NCBI RefSeq assembly: GCF_002211105.1
Contig: NZ_JPUA01000034.1
Location: forward strand, 710,117 to 774,116
DNA: 64,000 nucleotides
From: Halomonas campaniensis
GTDB lineage: Bacteria > Pseudomonadota > Gammaproteobacteria > Pseudomonadales > Halomonadaceae
Direction: 5' to 3'
Shown here: positions 8,232 to 17,463 of the stretch, one piece after another
How the letters are laid out: each line of letters opens with the position of its first letter
Numbering within the stretch: position 1 is the first letter of the stretch
Position numbers and translations under genes: made by a program
Notes under the pieces: model-generated
The model's database searches: none
What the model saw: only the letters and a program-made list of their open reading frames with translations
What the model was told of the DNA's origin: nothing

Positions 8232-9098
8232 ATGACAACATTAAATTCCAAAACCGCCGCGCCTCACTCTGTGTCGGGGTGGCGGTCGGCGCAAAGCAAG
8301 CGCGCCATCATAACGGTGCTGGGCTGGTCAGTAGCATTAGTGATCTTCTTTCCGATCTTTTGGATGATCCTGACCGGGTTTAAAACGGAATCGGCGGCGA
8401 TTGCTGACCCCACGCTGATTTTTTCGCCCACCCTGGAAAGCTACCAGGCGGTACAGGCACGCTCGGGCTATACCCGATTTGCACTCAACAGTGTAGTGGT
8501 GGCCTTTGGTTCGACGTTCTTCGCGCTGTTGATTGCGATTCCTTCAGCCTATGCCATGGCTTTTTTGCCGACTAAACGCACCAAGGGCACGTTGCTGTGG
8601 ATGCTCTCTACCAAAATGTTGCCCTCGGTAGGTGTGCTGGTGCCGATTTACCTGATTTTTCGCGACGTTGGGCTACTCGATACCCGCACCGGCCTAATCA
8701 TTGTCTATACGCTGATGAACCTGCCGATCGTGGTGTGGATGCTCTACACCTTCTTTAAGGATATGCCTAAAGACATTCTTGAAGCGGGGCGAATGGACGG
8801 TGCTTCGACACTGCAGGAAGTGTGCTTTCTGTTGCTGCCACTCACGCTGCCGGGGATCGCCTCAACGGGCCTGCTATCAGTCATTTTGAGTTGGAACGAG
8901 GCGTTCTGGAGTCTCAACCTAACGACCTCAAATGCTGCGCCGTTAACCGCCTATATAGCCTCATTCTCAAGCCCTGAGGGGCTGTTCTGGGCCAAATTGT
9001 CCGCCGCTTCCACCATGGCGATTGCGCCGATTTTGATACTTGGTTGGATGACCCAAAAACAAATGGTGCGCGGCCTCACCTTTGGTGCCGTCAAGTAA
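8232..9098 (+). CDS. smoG: Polyol ABC transporter permease, second subunit
   Basis: A 288-residue inner-membrane protein of the MalG/SmoG type. Membrane segments include VLGWSVALVIFFPIFWMI near the N-terminus and PILILGWMTQKQMVRGLTFG at the C-terminus, the usual ending of this subunit. The EAA loop is EAGRMDGASTLQEVCFLLLP. The chosen ATG at 8232 follows GGAGTACTTCG; a longer frame from 8211 would lack a ribosome site. It pairs with the permease at 7312-8202. Confidence 0.9.
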   Translation: MTTLNSKTAAPHSVSGWRSAQSKRAIITVLGWSVALVIFFPIFWMILTGFKTESAAIADPTLIFSPTLESYQAVQARSGYTRFALNSVVVAFGSTFFALLIAIPSAYAMAFLPTKRTKGTLLWMLSTKMLPSVGVLVPIYLIFRDVGLLDTRTGLIIVYTLMNLPIVVWMLYTFFKDMPKDILEAGRMDGASTLQEVCFLLLPLTLPGIASTGLLSVILSWNEAFWSLNLTTSNAAPLTAYIASFSSPEGLFWAKLSAASTMAIAPILILGWMTQKQMVRGLTFGAVK

Positions 9099-9110
9099 AG
9101 GATCTTCCTC

Positions 9111-10262
9111 ATGGCAACACTACAACTGCACAATATTACCAAGCGTTTCGGCGATACCGAGGTGATCAAGGGCATCGACCTTGAGGTGAGTGACCGCGAA
9201 TTTGTGGTCTTCGTAGGGCCTTCCGGCTGTGGTAAATCGACCCTAATGCGCATGATCGCCGGACTGGAGAGTGCCTCTGACGGCGATATTCTGATCGACG
9301 GCCAGCGCATCAATGACGTAGGCCCAGCCGATCGCGGCCTCGCCATGGTGTTTCAGAGCTACGCGCTCTATCCGCACATGACGGTAGAGGACAACATGGG
9401 GTTCAGCATGCGCTTGGCGGGGGTGCCCAAAGAGGAGCGACGGGCCAAAGTGCTGGAAGCGGCCAAGATTCTGCAGCTGGAGCCACTGTTGGATCGCAAG
9501 CCCAAAGCGCTCTCCGGCGGTCAGCGCCAACGGGTAGCGATTGGCCGGGCGATTGTACGTAACCCCAGTATCTTCCTGTTTGATGAGCCGCTCTCCAACT
9601 TGGATGCTGCGCTGCGGGTTCAGATGCGTATCGAGCTGGCGCGCCTGCACGATGAGCTGGACGCCACCATGATCTACGTCACCCATGATCAGATCGAAGC
9701 GATGACCATGGCGGATAAAATCGTCGTGCTCCACGACGGTGTGGTCGAGCAGGTGGGCTCGCCTATGGCGCTCTACCATCATCCGCGTAATCGCTTTGTA
9801 GCGGGTTTTATCGGCTCGCCGAAAATGAATTTTCTGCCGGTAACGCTGATCAGCGTTTCGCCTGAAGGCGTGGGGATTCGGATGCCCGGTGGCGGTGAAC
9901 GCAGCGTGCCGGTGGACGGTCAGCACTTGGAGGCCAACGCCCCCCTTGAGCTGGGTGTTCGCCCGGAACACTTAGTGCTTGATGAGCAGGGCCCGTTGAG
10001 CGGTGAAATTAAAGTCTTGGAGCGGCTAGGCGGCCAGACCTCGCTCTATGTCCAGATGGACGACGAACTCATCACTATCATGGCCGATGGTGACGTGGCC
10101 TACCGGGTCAACGATACGGTGCATTTCGGCTTTGCCCCTGAGCGTGCCCATCTTTTTGAGGCTAGCGGCCTGGCCCTGCCCAGCTTGCAGCAGCACCCTC
10201 TGGCGGGTCTGACCCGCCACGATAACCGTGCCCCCGGCTCGCCTTCTGAGGAGCCTGCATGA
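9111..10262 (+). CDS. smoK: Polyol ABC transporter ATP-binding protein
   Basis: A 383-residue MalK/UgpC-type ATPase. Walker A is GPSGCGKST (about residue 36), the Q-loop follows in MVFQSYALYPHM, the signature is LSGGQRQR, Walker B is IFLFDEPLSNLD and the switch His lies in YVTHDQIEAM. The C-terminal TOBE/regulatory domain begins near residue 240 (LGVRPEHL). It energises uptake through the two permeases. Its TGA overlaps the next ATG as ATGA at 10259-10262, coupling it to the HAD phosphatase. Confidence 0.92.
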   Translation: MATLQLHNITKRFGDTEVIKGIDLEVSDREFVVFVGPSGCGKSTLMRMIAGLESASDGDILIDGQRINDVGPADRGLAMVFQSYALYPHMTVEDNMGFSMRLAGVPKEERRAKVLEAAKILQLEPLLDRKPKALSGGQRQRVAIGRAIVRNPSIFLFDEPLSNLDAALRVQMRIELARLHDELDATMIYVTHDQIEAMTMADKIVVLHDGVVEQVGSPMALYHHPRNRFVAGFIGSPKMNFLPVTLISVSPEGVGIRMPGGGERSVPVDGQHLEANAPLELGVRPEHLVLDEQGPLSGEIKVLERLGGQTSLYVQMDDELITIMADGDVAYRVNDTVHFGFAPERAHLFEASGLALPSLQQHPLAGLTRHDNRAPGSPSEEPA

Positions 10263-10930
10263 GGACACTCATCTTTGACTGTGATGGCGTGCTGGTCGAT
10301 AGCGAAGCCCTTGCCGAAGGCACTTTGGTGGAGTACCTCTCCCATTGGCTGCCCGATCTGAATATCGATCAGGAACTTGGCCAGGCGCTGGGGATGACCA
10401 CGGCGGCTATTCTCGCTCATCTCGAATCGTTAAGCGCCCACGCCCTGCCAGTGGATGCCACTGAACAAGTGGATACCGCCATTGAGGCGCGTCTGGCGCG
10501 AGAGCTTAAAGCCATAGAGGGAGCTGACAAAGCGATTCGTGGCATCACATTGGAGAAGGCGGTGGTCTCCAACAGTCGCCGCAGCCGCGTGCTGGCGTCA
10601 CTGGCGAGCACGGGATTGGCCGATGCGTTTGGCGAGGTGCCTATTTTTACCGCTGACCAGGTGGCTAATCCCAAGCCCGACCCTGCGCTCTATCGCTTGG
10701 CGGCCTCTCACTTAGGCCAAGTACCAAGGGACTGCCTGGTGGTAGAGGATAGCGTGGCCGGGGTGACCGCCGCCCATGCCGCAGGTATGTGCGTGATTGG
10801 GTTCGTCGGTGCCAGCCATGTGGATGCTGAGCAGTCGACGCGGCTGACGCAAGCCGGCGCCTGGCGCATTTTAGCGCATATGCATGGCCTGGAAGCGTTG
10901 GTGGATGAGTGGCAAGCCAGTGGTCCATAG
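10259..10930 (+). CDS. HAD-superfamily sugar-phosphate phosphatase
   Basis: A 223-residue HAD hydrolase of the beta-phosphoglucomutase/phosphatase subfamily. Motif I is FDCDGVLVDSE (residues 5-15), motif II includes VVSNSRRSR, the Lys motif is NPKPDPALY and motif IV is VVEDSVAGVTAA. Such proteins in polyol operons are thought to dephosphorylate sugar phosphates, perhaps to prevent toxic accumulation or to act on arabitol or sorbitol phosphates. It is coupled to the transporter ATPase gene by a 4-base overlap. The substrate is not deducible from sequence. Confidence 0.85.
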   Translation: MRTLIFDCDGVLVDSEALAEGTLVEYLSHWLPDLNIDQELGQALGMTTAAILAHLESLSAHALPVDATEQVDTAIEARLARELKAIEGADKAIRGITLEKAVVSNSRRSRVLASLASTGLADAFGEVPIFTADQVANPKPDPALYRLAASHLGQVPRDCLVVEDSVAGVTAAHAAGMCVIGFVGASHVDAEQSTRLTQAGAWRILAHMHGLEALVDEWQASGP

Positions 10931-10987
10931 ATCACTTAATGAAGGGTTCCCGGCAATAACGGCGCAGCGATAAATGAGAGCATAACG

Positions 10988-11773
10988 ATGAAGCTAAACA
11001 ACAAAGTCGCGGTGATTACTGGCGGCGCGCGGGGCATCGGCTTGGCCATTGCCCAGCGCTATTTAAGCGAAGGGGCAAGCGTTGTGGTGGCGGATATTGA
11101 CCGCGTTGCCATTGATGAGGCAGTGGCGACACTGCAGCAGCAGGCGGCGGGTGAAAAGGTGATGGGGGTTGAGCTCAATGTCTGTGTTCAGGCCTCGATA
11201 GATGCCATGGTAGAGGCGGTAAACAAGCGCTTTGGCGGTATCGATATTCTGGTCAATAACGCTGCCGTCTTTGATATGGCGCCGGTGCTTGAGGTGACCG
11301 AGGCAAGCTTCGACAAGCAGTTTGCGGTCAATACCAAAGGTATGTTCTTTACCCTGCAGGCGGTTGCCCGTTCCATGGTGGCCCGCGGTCAGGGGGGCAA
11401 AATTATCAATATGGCCTCACAGGCAGGTCGCCGCGGTGAAGCATTGGTAAGCGTTTACTGCGCCAGTAAGGCCGCAGTGATCAGCCTTACCCAATCCAGT
11501 GGGTTGGATCTCATCAAGCACCGCATCAACGTTAATGGCATCGCCCCCGGTGTGGTGGACACGCCGATGTGGGAGGAGGTCGACGCGCTGTTTGCCCGTT
11601 TTGAAAACCGCCCGCTCGGTGAGAAGAAACGTTTGGTGGGAGAGGCAGTGCCGTTTGGGCGTATGGGACTTCCCGAAGATCATACTGGCGCCGCCGTGTT
11701 TTTGGCCAGCCAGGACAGCGACTATGTGGTCGCCCAGACGCTCAATGTCGATGGCGGCAACTGGATGAGCTGA
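10988..11773 (+). CDS. smoS: Sorbitol (L-iditol) 2-dehydrogenase, SDR family
   Basis: A 261-residue short-chain dehydrogenase. The cofactor motif is TGGARGIG (residues 11-18), with Asp36-Asp38 (VVADID) favouring NAD. The structural motif is NNAAV, and the catalytic Ser-Tyr-Lys set is visible as the MASQAG serine and YCASK. The C-terminal FGRMGLPEDHTGAAVFLAS region matches SmoS-type polyol dehydrogenases, which oxidise sorbitol to fructose and also galactitol or iditol. It lies within the polyol operon, 57 bases after the HAD gene. Family is certain; substrate assignment rests on context and similarity. Confidence 0.85.
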   Translation: MKLNNKVAVITGGARGIGLAIAQRYLSEGASVVVADIDRVAIDEAVATLQQQAAGEKVMGVELNVCVQASIDAMVEAVNKRFGGIDILVNNAAVFDMAPVLEVTEASFDKQFAVNTKGMFFTLQAVARSMVARGQGGKIINMASQAGRRGEALVSVYCASKAAVISLTQSSGLDLIKHRINVNGIAPGVVDTPMWEEVDALFARFENRPLGEKKRLVGEAVPFGRMGLPEDHTGAAVFLASQDSDYVVAQTLNVDGGNWMS

Positions 11774-11780
11774 GGTGGTC

Positions 11781-12401
11781 ATGACCCCTGATCTAGATAC
11801 GTTGGCCCGGCAGATTATTGGCGCCGCTGAAGGCGCATCACGCTACCTGGTAGCGCTGGCAGGGCCACCGGGGGCGGGAAAATCCTACCGCAGCGCCCAG
11901 CTCTGCGCTGCGATTAATCAACACCTGCCCGGCCAAGCGGGGCTGGTGCCCATGGACGGCTACCACTTCGATAACGCTGTGCTGGGCGAGCAGCAGGTGC
12001 CCGTCAAAGGTGCGCCCCATACCTTCGATGTAGAGGGGCTGCGCTGCGACCTCGAACGTATCCGCCAGGCTATTCACCCGGTAGCGGTGCCGGTATTTGA
12101 CCGCCCGCTGGATCTCGCCCGTGCCGGTGGACGCCTGATTACCCTTGAACAGCGCATTGTCATTGTTGAGGGCAACTACCTGCTGCTTGACCGCTCACCC
12201 TGGCGCGAACTGCGACCGCTGTTTGATTGGACGCTGTTTATAGACGTCGACGACGTCGTACTGGTTGAGCGGCTGGTCAACCGCTGGCTCGAGATGGGCC
12301 AGGATCGCACCGGGGCGCTTGAGCGCACCCACCACAAAGACATGCTCAACGCGCAGTTAGTGAAGAGTTGCTGTTTACCGCCCGACCAGCGCTGGCGCTA
12401 G
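11781..12401 (+). CDS. FrcK-like nucleoside/nucleotide-kinase-family sugar kinase
   Basis: A 206-residue P-loop kinase resembling uridine kinase and pantothenate kinase. Walker A is GPPGAGKS at about residues 28-35. PMDGYHFDN and the EGNYLLLD strand are characteristic of the FrcK family found in fructose and polyol operons. It is inferred to phosphorylate the fructose produced from mannitol and sorbitol. The ATG at 11781 is chosen because TGAGGTGG just before it is a good ribosome site; a GTG at 11775 is also possible. The last 12 residues (SCCLPPDQRWR region) look unusual, but no frameshift could be confirmed. Confidence 0.75.
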   Translation: MTPDLDTLARQIIGAAEGASRYLVALAGPPGAGKSYRSAQLCAAINQHLPGQAGLVPMDGYHFDNAVLGEQQVPVKGAPHTFDVEGLRCDLERIRQAIHPVAVPVFDRPLDLARAGGRLITLEQRIVIVEGNYLLLDRSPWRELRPLFDWTLFIDVDDVVLVERLVNRWLEMGQDRTGALERTHHKDMLNAQLVKSCCLPPDQRWR

Positions 12402-12486
12402 TACTTTGTGTTAGCACATTTAAACCGCCTCTTTTACCTGCCTTATTCACCCCATCGCGCCAAGTAGGCCTTGGCTGGAGAGTCCC

Positions 12487-13992
12487 ATGACCCGTCTTAA
12501 CAATCACAACCTGGGCAAGCTAACCGACGATGTTGCTAAACCTAATTACGTTGCCAAACCTCAATATGACCGCAAGACGCTCACCCCCGGCATCGTACAT
12601 ATTGGGGTAGGCGGCTTTCATCGTGCCCATCAGGCGATGTACCTGGATACGCTGATGAATCAGGGCGAAGCGCTGGACTGGGGCATTGTGGGCGTAGGCG
12701 TGATGCCAGGCGACAAACGCATGCAGCAGGCGCTGGCAGCGCAGGACTATCTCTACACGCTGGTGGTTAAGCACCCTGATGGCCGGTATGAGCCGCGGGT
12801 CATTGGCAGCATGGTCAATTATCTGTTCGCACCGGAGGAGACCAAGGCGGTGATCGAGCAGATGGCTGATCCGGCGATTCGCATTGTGTCACTGACGGTG
12901 ACCGAAGGCGGTTACAATTTTCACCCGGTGAGCGGCGAATTCGACCTCGATAACCCCCAGGTGCGTGGTGATCTTGCCAACCCCACCCAGCCGACCACCA
13001 GCTTCGGGCTGGTGGTGGAAGCGCTTGTCCGCCGCCGTGCGCGGGGCATTGCGCCGTTCACCGTGATGTCCTGCGATAATATTCAAGGTAACGGCGATGT
13101 GGCCAAGCGTATGTTCGGCGCCTATGCCCAGGCGCGGGACGCCGAGCTAGGCGCCTGGCTGGAAGCAGAGGTGGCGTTTCCCAACGCCATGGTGGATCGT
13201 ATTACCCCGGTGACGTCGCCCACGGATATTGATGAACTGAGTCAGCGCTTTGGGGTAGAGGACGCTTGGCCGGTGGTCTGCGAACCCTTCACCCAGTGGG
13301 TGTTGGAAGACCACTTCCCCCTTGGGCGTCCGGCGTTTGATAAAGTGGGTGTTCAAGTGGTGGAGGATGTCGAGCCCTACGAGCTGATGAAGCTGCGCCT
13401 ACTCAACGCCAGCCACCAGGCGTTGACCTATTTTGGCTATTTAGCCGGATACCGCTACGCCCATGAGGTGTGCCAAGATCCGCTATTCGTTGATTTTTTA
13501 TTGGGCTATATGCGCGAAGAGGGCACGCCGACCCTGGCGCCAGTGCCAGGGGTTGATTTGGAAACCTACCGCTTAACGCTGATTGAGCGCTTCGCCAACC
13601 CGCAAATCAAAGATACTCTGGCACGGCTCTGCGCCGAGAGCTCTGACCGTATCCCTAAGTGGCTAGTGCCGGTGATTCGTCAGCAGTTGGCCCAAGGTGG
13701 CGAGATAGAGCGCAGCGCCGCTGTGGTGGCCAGTTGGGCACGCTACGCTGAAGGGGTAGACGAGCAGGGCGAGCCCATTGAAATTGTCGATCGCTTGAAA
13801 ACGCCGCTCATGGCGATTGCCGCAGAGAACCGCCAGCGGCCCACGGCCTTTATCGAAAATCGCGAGCTGTTTGGCGACTTAATCGACAGCCCTCGCTTTG
13901 TTGAAGCCTATTTAGCCGCGCTAAGTTCCCTGCACGAACGTGGCGCACGCGCTACCCTAGAGGGTCTGGCATCGTCCAAAGGAACAGTGTGA
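12487..13992 (+). CDS. mtlD: Mannitol/arabitol dehydrogenase (mannitol dehydrogenase family)
   Basis: A 501-residue long-chain polyol dehydrogenase. The N-terminal Rossmann region contains IVHIGVGGFHRAHQA (about residue 37). The catalytic region includes VMSCDNIQGNG and KLRLLNASHQALTYFGYLAG, with the conserved Lys-Asn-His pattern of the family. Members oxidise D-mannitol to D-fructose or D-arabinitol to D-xylulose using NAD. A xylulokinase gene follows with a one-base TGATG overlap, so arabitol use is likely as well as mannitol. Name used in the Pseudomonas sense (mannitol 2-dehydrogenase). Confidence 0.88.
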   Translation: MTRLNNHNLGKLTDDVAKPNYVAKPQYDRKTLTPGIVHIGVGGFHRAHQAMYLDTLMNQGEALDWGIVGVGVMPGDKRMQQALAAQDYLYTLVVKHPDGRYEPRVIGSMVNYLFAPEETKAVIEQMADPAIRIVSLTVTEGGYNFHPVSGEFDLDNPQVRGDLANPTQPTTSFGLVVEALVRRRARGIAPFTVMSCDNIQGNGDVAKRMFGAYAQARDAELGAWLEAEVAFPNAMVDRITPVTSPTDIDELSQRFGVEDAWPVVCEPFTQWVLEDHFPLGRPAFDKVGVQVVEDVEPYELMKLRLLNASHQALTYFGYLAGYRYAHEVCQDPLFVDFLLGYMREEGTPTLAPVPGVDLETYRLTLIERFANPQIKDTLARLCAESSDRIPKWLVPVIRQQLAQGGEIERSAAVVASWARYAEGVDEQGEPIEIVDRLKTPLMAIAAENRQRPTAFIENRELFGDLIDSPRFVEAYLAALSSLHERGARATLEGLASSKGTV

Positions 13993-15479
13993 TGTATATC
14001 GGGGTGGATTGCGGTACCCAGAGTACCAAGGTAGTGGTGGTAGACGTTGAGCGGGGCAAGATTCTGGCTGAAGCAAGCCGCCCTCATCACCTGGACGAGG
14101 GCGAAAATGGCCGCCGTGAACAGGCGCCTGCGGAGTGGTTAGCCGCATTGAAAGCGGCGTTTTTTGCCGCGTTGGACAAAGCCGCTGTATCGGCGAGCCA
14201 AGTGCGCGGCATGGGTGTTTCTGGTCAGCAGCATGGCATGGTGGCGCTGGATGGCAACGGTGTGCCGGTCTACCCCGCCAAGCTATGGTGCGATACCGAG
14301 ACCAGTGCCCAGAATGCCGATTTGGTGGCTCGATTGGGGGGCGAGGCGGGTTGTTTGGAGAAGCTGGGGCTAGTGCTGCAAACCGGCTACACAGCCTCTA
14401 AAGTTGCTTGGCTGCGTGAGCATCAGCCGGAGGCGTATCGGCGTATCGAGAGTTTGCTGCTGCCCCACGACTACCTCAATTTCTGGCTGACGGGCGAGCG
14501 CGTTACCGAGGCGGGTGACGCCTCCGGCACCGGCTACTTTGATACCCGCAAACGCTGCTGGCAGCTAGACGTATTTGCACAGATAGCCCCAGAGTTAGAC
14601 CCCGAAAGGGTGCTCCCCCGTGTGCTGGCAGCCCATGAGCCGGTAGGCCTTGTGTGCCCAGCCGTGGCCCGGGAACTGGGGCTTGGCGATCAGGTAGTCG
14701 TCTCCTCTGGCGGCGGTGATAATATGCTGGGTGCCATTGGTACGGGCAATATCACCCCAGGATTGGTCACGCTCAGTTTGGGCACCTCCGGCACCGTCTG
14801 CGCCTACTCGGCGACTTCTGTTGAGTGCGATAGTGCCATGGTGGCCAACTTCTGTTCCAGCACCGGTGGCTGGCTGCCGCTGATCTGCACCATGAATGTC
14901 ACCTCCGCTACCACCCGTGTGCGCGAGCTGTTTGGTTTGGATCTGGCCGCTTTTGGCGAGCGAGTGGCCAGCGCCCCCATAGGCGCTGAAGGCGTCACCG
15001 TGCTGCCATTTTTTAACGGCGAACGGGTGCCGATGCTGCCCGACGCCTCGGCGGACTTTCTTGGCCTGACCAGCTTAAACACCACCCAGGCTAATTTATG
15101 CCGGGCCGTGGTGGAGGGGGCCACTTTCGGGCTACGCTATGGGCTGGAGTTGTTGGGCGATTTAACCGCCGGTGCCAGTCAGATCCGTTTGATCGGTGGC
15201 GGTGCCAACAGCCCTGTGTGGCGGCAGATGGTTGCTGACATTACCGGCACCCAGGTAATTTGTCCTGAGATTACCGACGCGGCCGCGTTAGGTGCAGCCA
15301 TACAGGCGGCCTGGTGTGACCAGCGTTCAGAGAGCGTCACCCTGGAAGCGCTGTGTGAAAAACTAGTCCACCTGGATGCACAGTCACTGGCTGACCCCCA
15401 TCCAGCGCGAGTGGCTGCTTACCAACCCATTTATAGGCGCTACTGCGCAGAACTTGAACAACGCCATGGCGGCGCTTAA
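13992..15479 (+). CDS. xylB: Xylulokinase
   Basis: A 495-residue FGGY-family carbohydrate kinase that converts D-xylulose to xylulose-5-phosphate. The N-terminal phosphate motif is [11 protein letters not shown]. The [11 protein letters not shown] segment and the C-terminal ATP-site segment [20 protein letters not shown] match XylB closely. The ATG at 13992 overlaps the stop of the dehydrogenase gene as TGATG. It provides the second step for arabitol and feeds the transaldolase encoded next. Confidence 0.92.
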   Translation: MYIGVDCGTQSTKVVVVDVERGKILAEASRPHHLDEGENGRREQAPAEWLAALKAAFFAALDKAAVSASQVRGMGVSGQQHGMVALDGNGVPVYPAKLWCDTETSAQNADLVARLGGEAGCLEKLGLVLQTGYTASKVAWLREHQPEAYRRIESLLLPHDYLNFWLTGERVTEAGDASGTGYFDTRKRCWQLDVFAQIAPELDPERVLPRVLAAHEPVGLVCPAVARELGLGDQVVVSSGGGDNMLGAIGTGNITPGLVTLSLGTSGTVCAYSATSVECDSAMVANFCSSTGGWLPLICTMNVTSATTRVRELFGLDLAAFGERVASAPIGAEGVTVLPFFNGERVPMLPDASADFLGLTSLNTTQANLCRAVVEGATFGLRYGLELLGDLTAGASQIRLIGGGANSPVWRQMVADITGTQVICPEITDAAALGAAIQAAWCDQRSESVTLEALCEKLVHLDAQSLADPHPARVAAYQPIYRRYCAELEQRHGGA

Positions 15480-15499
15480 ACGCATATCAAGGAGATTTT

Positions 15500-16453
15500 A
15501 TGACCAGCCAGCTGCAACAGCTAAAGCAACACTCGCTTGTCGTCGCCGACACCGGTGACCTTGAGGCTATTCGTCGCTATCAGCCCCAGGATGCGACGAC
15601 TAATCCCTCACTGCTACTCAAGGCGTTTAGTTTGGCGGGTTATCAAGCGCTGATTGATGAAGAGCTGAGCAGCGTCAAAGCCTCTGGCGGCAGCCGTGAA
15701 GAGCAGGTCAAACATGCCGTTGACCGCCTGGCAGTCGCTATGGGCAGTGAGATTTCCGCCGTTGTGCCGGGGCGTGTTTCCACCGAAGTGGCGGCGCGGC
15801 TGTCGTTTGATACCCAGGCCAGTATTGCCAAGGCCCACGAGTTAATCGAGCTGTATGACGCCCGCGGTGTCTCCCGTGACCGCGTGTTGATCAAGCTGGC
15901 GTCTACCTGGGAGGGCATTCGTGCCGCTGAGGTGCTTGAGCGCGAGGGCATTCAGTGCAACCTGACGCTGCTGTTCAGTGAAGCTCAGGCCCAGGCCTGC
16001 TTTGATGCCGGCGTGTTTCTGATCTCGCCCTTTGTGGGCCGGGTGACCGACTGGTACAAAAAAGAGACCGGCAACGACTACACGCCGGAAAACGACCCGG
16101 GGGTTCAGTTTGTGCAAGGCGTTTGCCAACGTGCCAACCAGGGCGGCTACGATACGGTGGTCATGGGGGCGAGCTTCCGTACCACCGGTCAGGTGCTTGC
16201 CCTGGCAGGCTGCCCAAGACTGACGATTTCGCCGGCGTTGCTGGAGGAGCTGGAGGCAACAGAAGGCAGTGTCAATGTGCAGATTCAATCTGGCGAAGGT
16301 CGCGGCAAACCGACTGAACCGTTAAGTGAATCGGCTTTCCGCTGGGGCCACAACCAAGACGCCATGGCTAATGACAAGCTGGCCGAAGGCATCCGCCGCT
16401 TCCACGATGACCAGCTTGAGCTAGAGAGCCTGATCGATAAACGACTAGGCTAA
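15500..16453 (+). CDS. tal: Transaldolase
   Basis: A 317-residue cytoplasmic enzyme of the pentose-phosphate pathway that moves dihydroxyacetone between sugar phosphates. The Schiff-base lysine is Lys132 in KLASTWEGI, and [11 protein letters not shown] near the N-terminus is the family signature. Length matches TalB. AAGGAG precedes the ATG. It is last in the polyol operon, where it would recycle xylulose-5-phosphate products. Confidence 0.95.
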   Translation: MTSQLQQLKQHSLVVADTGDLEAIRRYQPQDATTNPSLLLKAFSLAGYQALIDEELSSVKASGGSREEQVKHAVDRLAVAMGSEISAVVPGRVSTEVAARLSFDTQASIAKAHELIELYDARGVSRDRVLIKLASTWEGIRAAEVLEREGIQCNLTLLFSEAQAQACFDAGVFLISPFVGRVTDWYKKETGNDYTPENDPGVQFVQGVCQRANQGGYDTVVMGASFRTTGQVLALAGCPRLTISPALLEELEATEGSVNVQIQSGEGRGKPTEPLSESAFRWGHNQDAMANDKLAEGIRRFHDDQLELESLIDKRLG

Positions 16454-16467
16454 TAGGTTAGCCCATG

Positions 16468-16569
16468 GCGTCGGGGTTAGGGTGCAGCGGGGGGCCATGG
16501 CGGTCAGATGGCGAAAGTAGCGCCCATGGATGGGTTAACAGCGACCCCGCGGATCCCTAACCCCGACGC
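16468..16569. repeat. Intergenic inverted-repeat element with 15-bp perfect ends
   Basis: GCGTCGGGGTTAGGG at 16468-16482 is exactly complementary to CCCTAACCCCGACGC at 16555-16569. Pairing continues imperfectly inward (GCGGGG against CCCCGC). The 72-base interior holds several CATGG words but no gene. It may be a small palindromic repeat element or a long hairpin separating the polyol operon from the fructosamine-kinase gene. No T tract follows. Confidence 0.6.
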
Positions 16570-16600
16570 AGTTATTCATTGGGGGACAGGAGATAGCCTC

Positions 16601-17443
16601 ATGGATGCCACCCTTAGCCAACTATTGAAATCTATTGAATTAACCCCCGCTGGTAGTTTGCGGTCGCTCGGTGGGGGTGACATTGCTGCCGTATATCGTC
16701 TGGAGACCCGCCAGGGGCAGGTGGTGATTAAGCACGACAATGAATCACGACTGCGCGGTGAAGCCGAAGGGCTACGTGCGTTGCGCAGCGCCTCTGGGCA
16801 GTTGGTGGTGCCTGAAGTGTTAGGCCTGTCAGCGGGCTGGCTAGTCATTGAGTCACTGGATACAGTACCTGGCGGGCCGCAGAGCGAAACCGCGTTAGGT
16901 GAAGGGCTTCGCGGGCTGCACAGTGTGATTGGCGACGCCCACGGCTGGCATCAGGATAATGCCTGTGGGCGCACGCCCCAACCTAATGCACCGCTCAGTG
17001 ATGGGCGGGCCTTCCAGCGCGAGCGGCGTTTATTACCCCTGTGTGAGGCGTGCCACCAGCGTGGTCTATTGGACGCAGCGCTACGTGGGCGTATCGAGCG
17101 CTTGGCTCAGGATTTGGAGCGCTGGCTGCCAGATGCGCCGCCCAGCTTGCTCCACGGTGACCTCTGGTCGGGGAATGTGCTCTTCACCACAAAGGGGCCA
17201 GCGATTATCGATCCAGCAGTGTATCGCCACTATCCAGAGGTGGATATAGCGATGCTGACGCTCTTTGGCTCGCCGGGGGAGGCGTTTTTTGACGCTTACT
17301 GGAACGGCGACGCCCCGGCCGACTGGCCGAGGCGTGAAGCGCTGTTTCAGCTCTATCCGTTGCTCAATCACCTGCTGCTGTTCGGTGCCAGCTACCGTTC
17401 GGCGGTTGAACGCAGCGTGGCGAGGCTCGAGTCTTTCACCTGA
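16601..17443 (+). CDS. Fructosamine-3-kinase family protein
   Basis: A 280-residue aminoglycoside-phosphotransferase-fold kinase. Visible parts are the nucleotide-binding strand GGGDIAAVYRLETRQGQVVIKHD, the catalytic loop LLHGDLWSGNVLF (about residue 184) and the metal-binding PAIIDPAVY. The HGDLWSGN form is diagnostic of the fructosamine/ketosamine kinase family, which phosphorylates glycated lysines to start deglycation. The ATG at 16601 has ACAGGAGATAGCCTC before it; the open frame extends upstream through the inverted repeat but that part is not protein-like. It may be transcribed with, or independently of, the polyol genes. Confidence 0.88.
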   Translation: MDATLSQLLKSIELTPAGSLRSLGGGDIAAVYRLETRQGQVVIKHDNESRLRGEAEGLRALRSASGQLVVPEVLGLSAGWLVIESLDTVPGGPQSETALGEGLRGLHSVIGDAHGWHQDNACGRTPQPNAPLSDGRAFQRERRLLPLCEACHQRGLLDAALRGRIERLAQDLERWLPDAPPSLLHGDLWSGNVLFTTKGPAIIDPAVYRHYPEVDIAMLTLFGSPGEAFFDAYWNGDAPADWPRREALFQLYPLLNHLLLFGASYRSAVERSVARLESFT

Positions 17444-17463
17444 GCCTTGCCAGCACTTGTGTT

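Noticed and set aside
12340..12401. Frameshift at the end of the FrcK-like kinase gene
   Set aside because: The last residues look odd, but the alternative frame runs into the next gene and gives no better family match, so the annotated end is kept.
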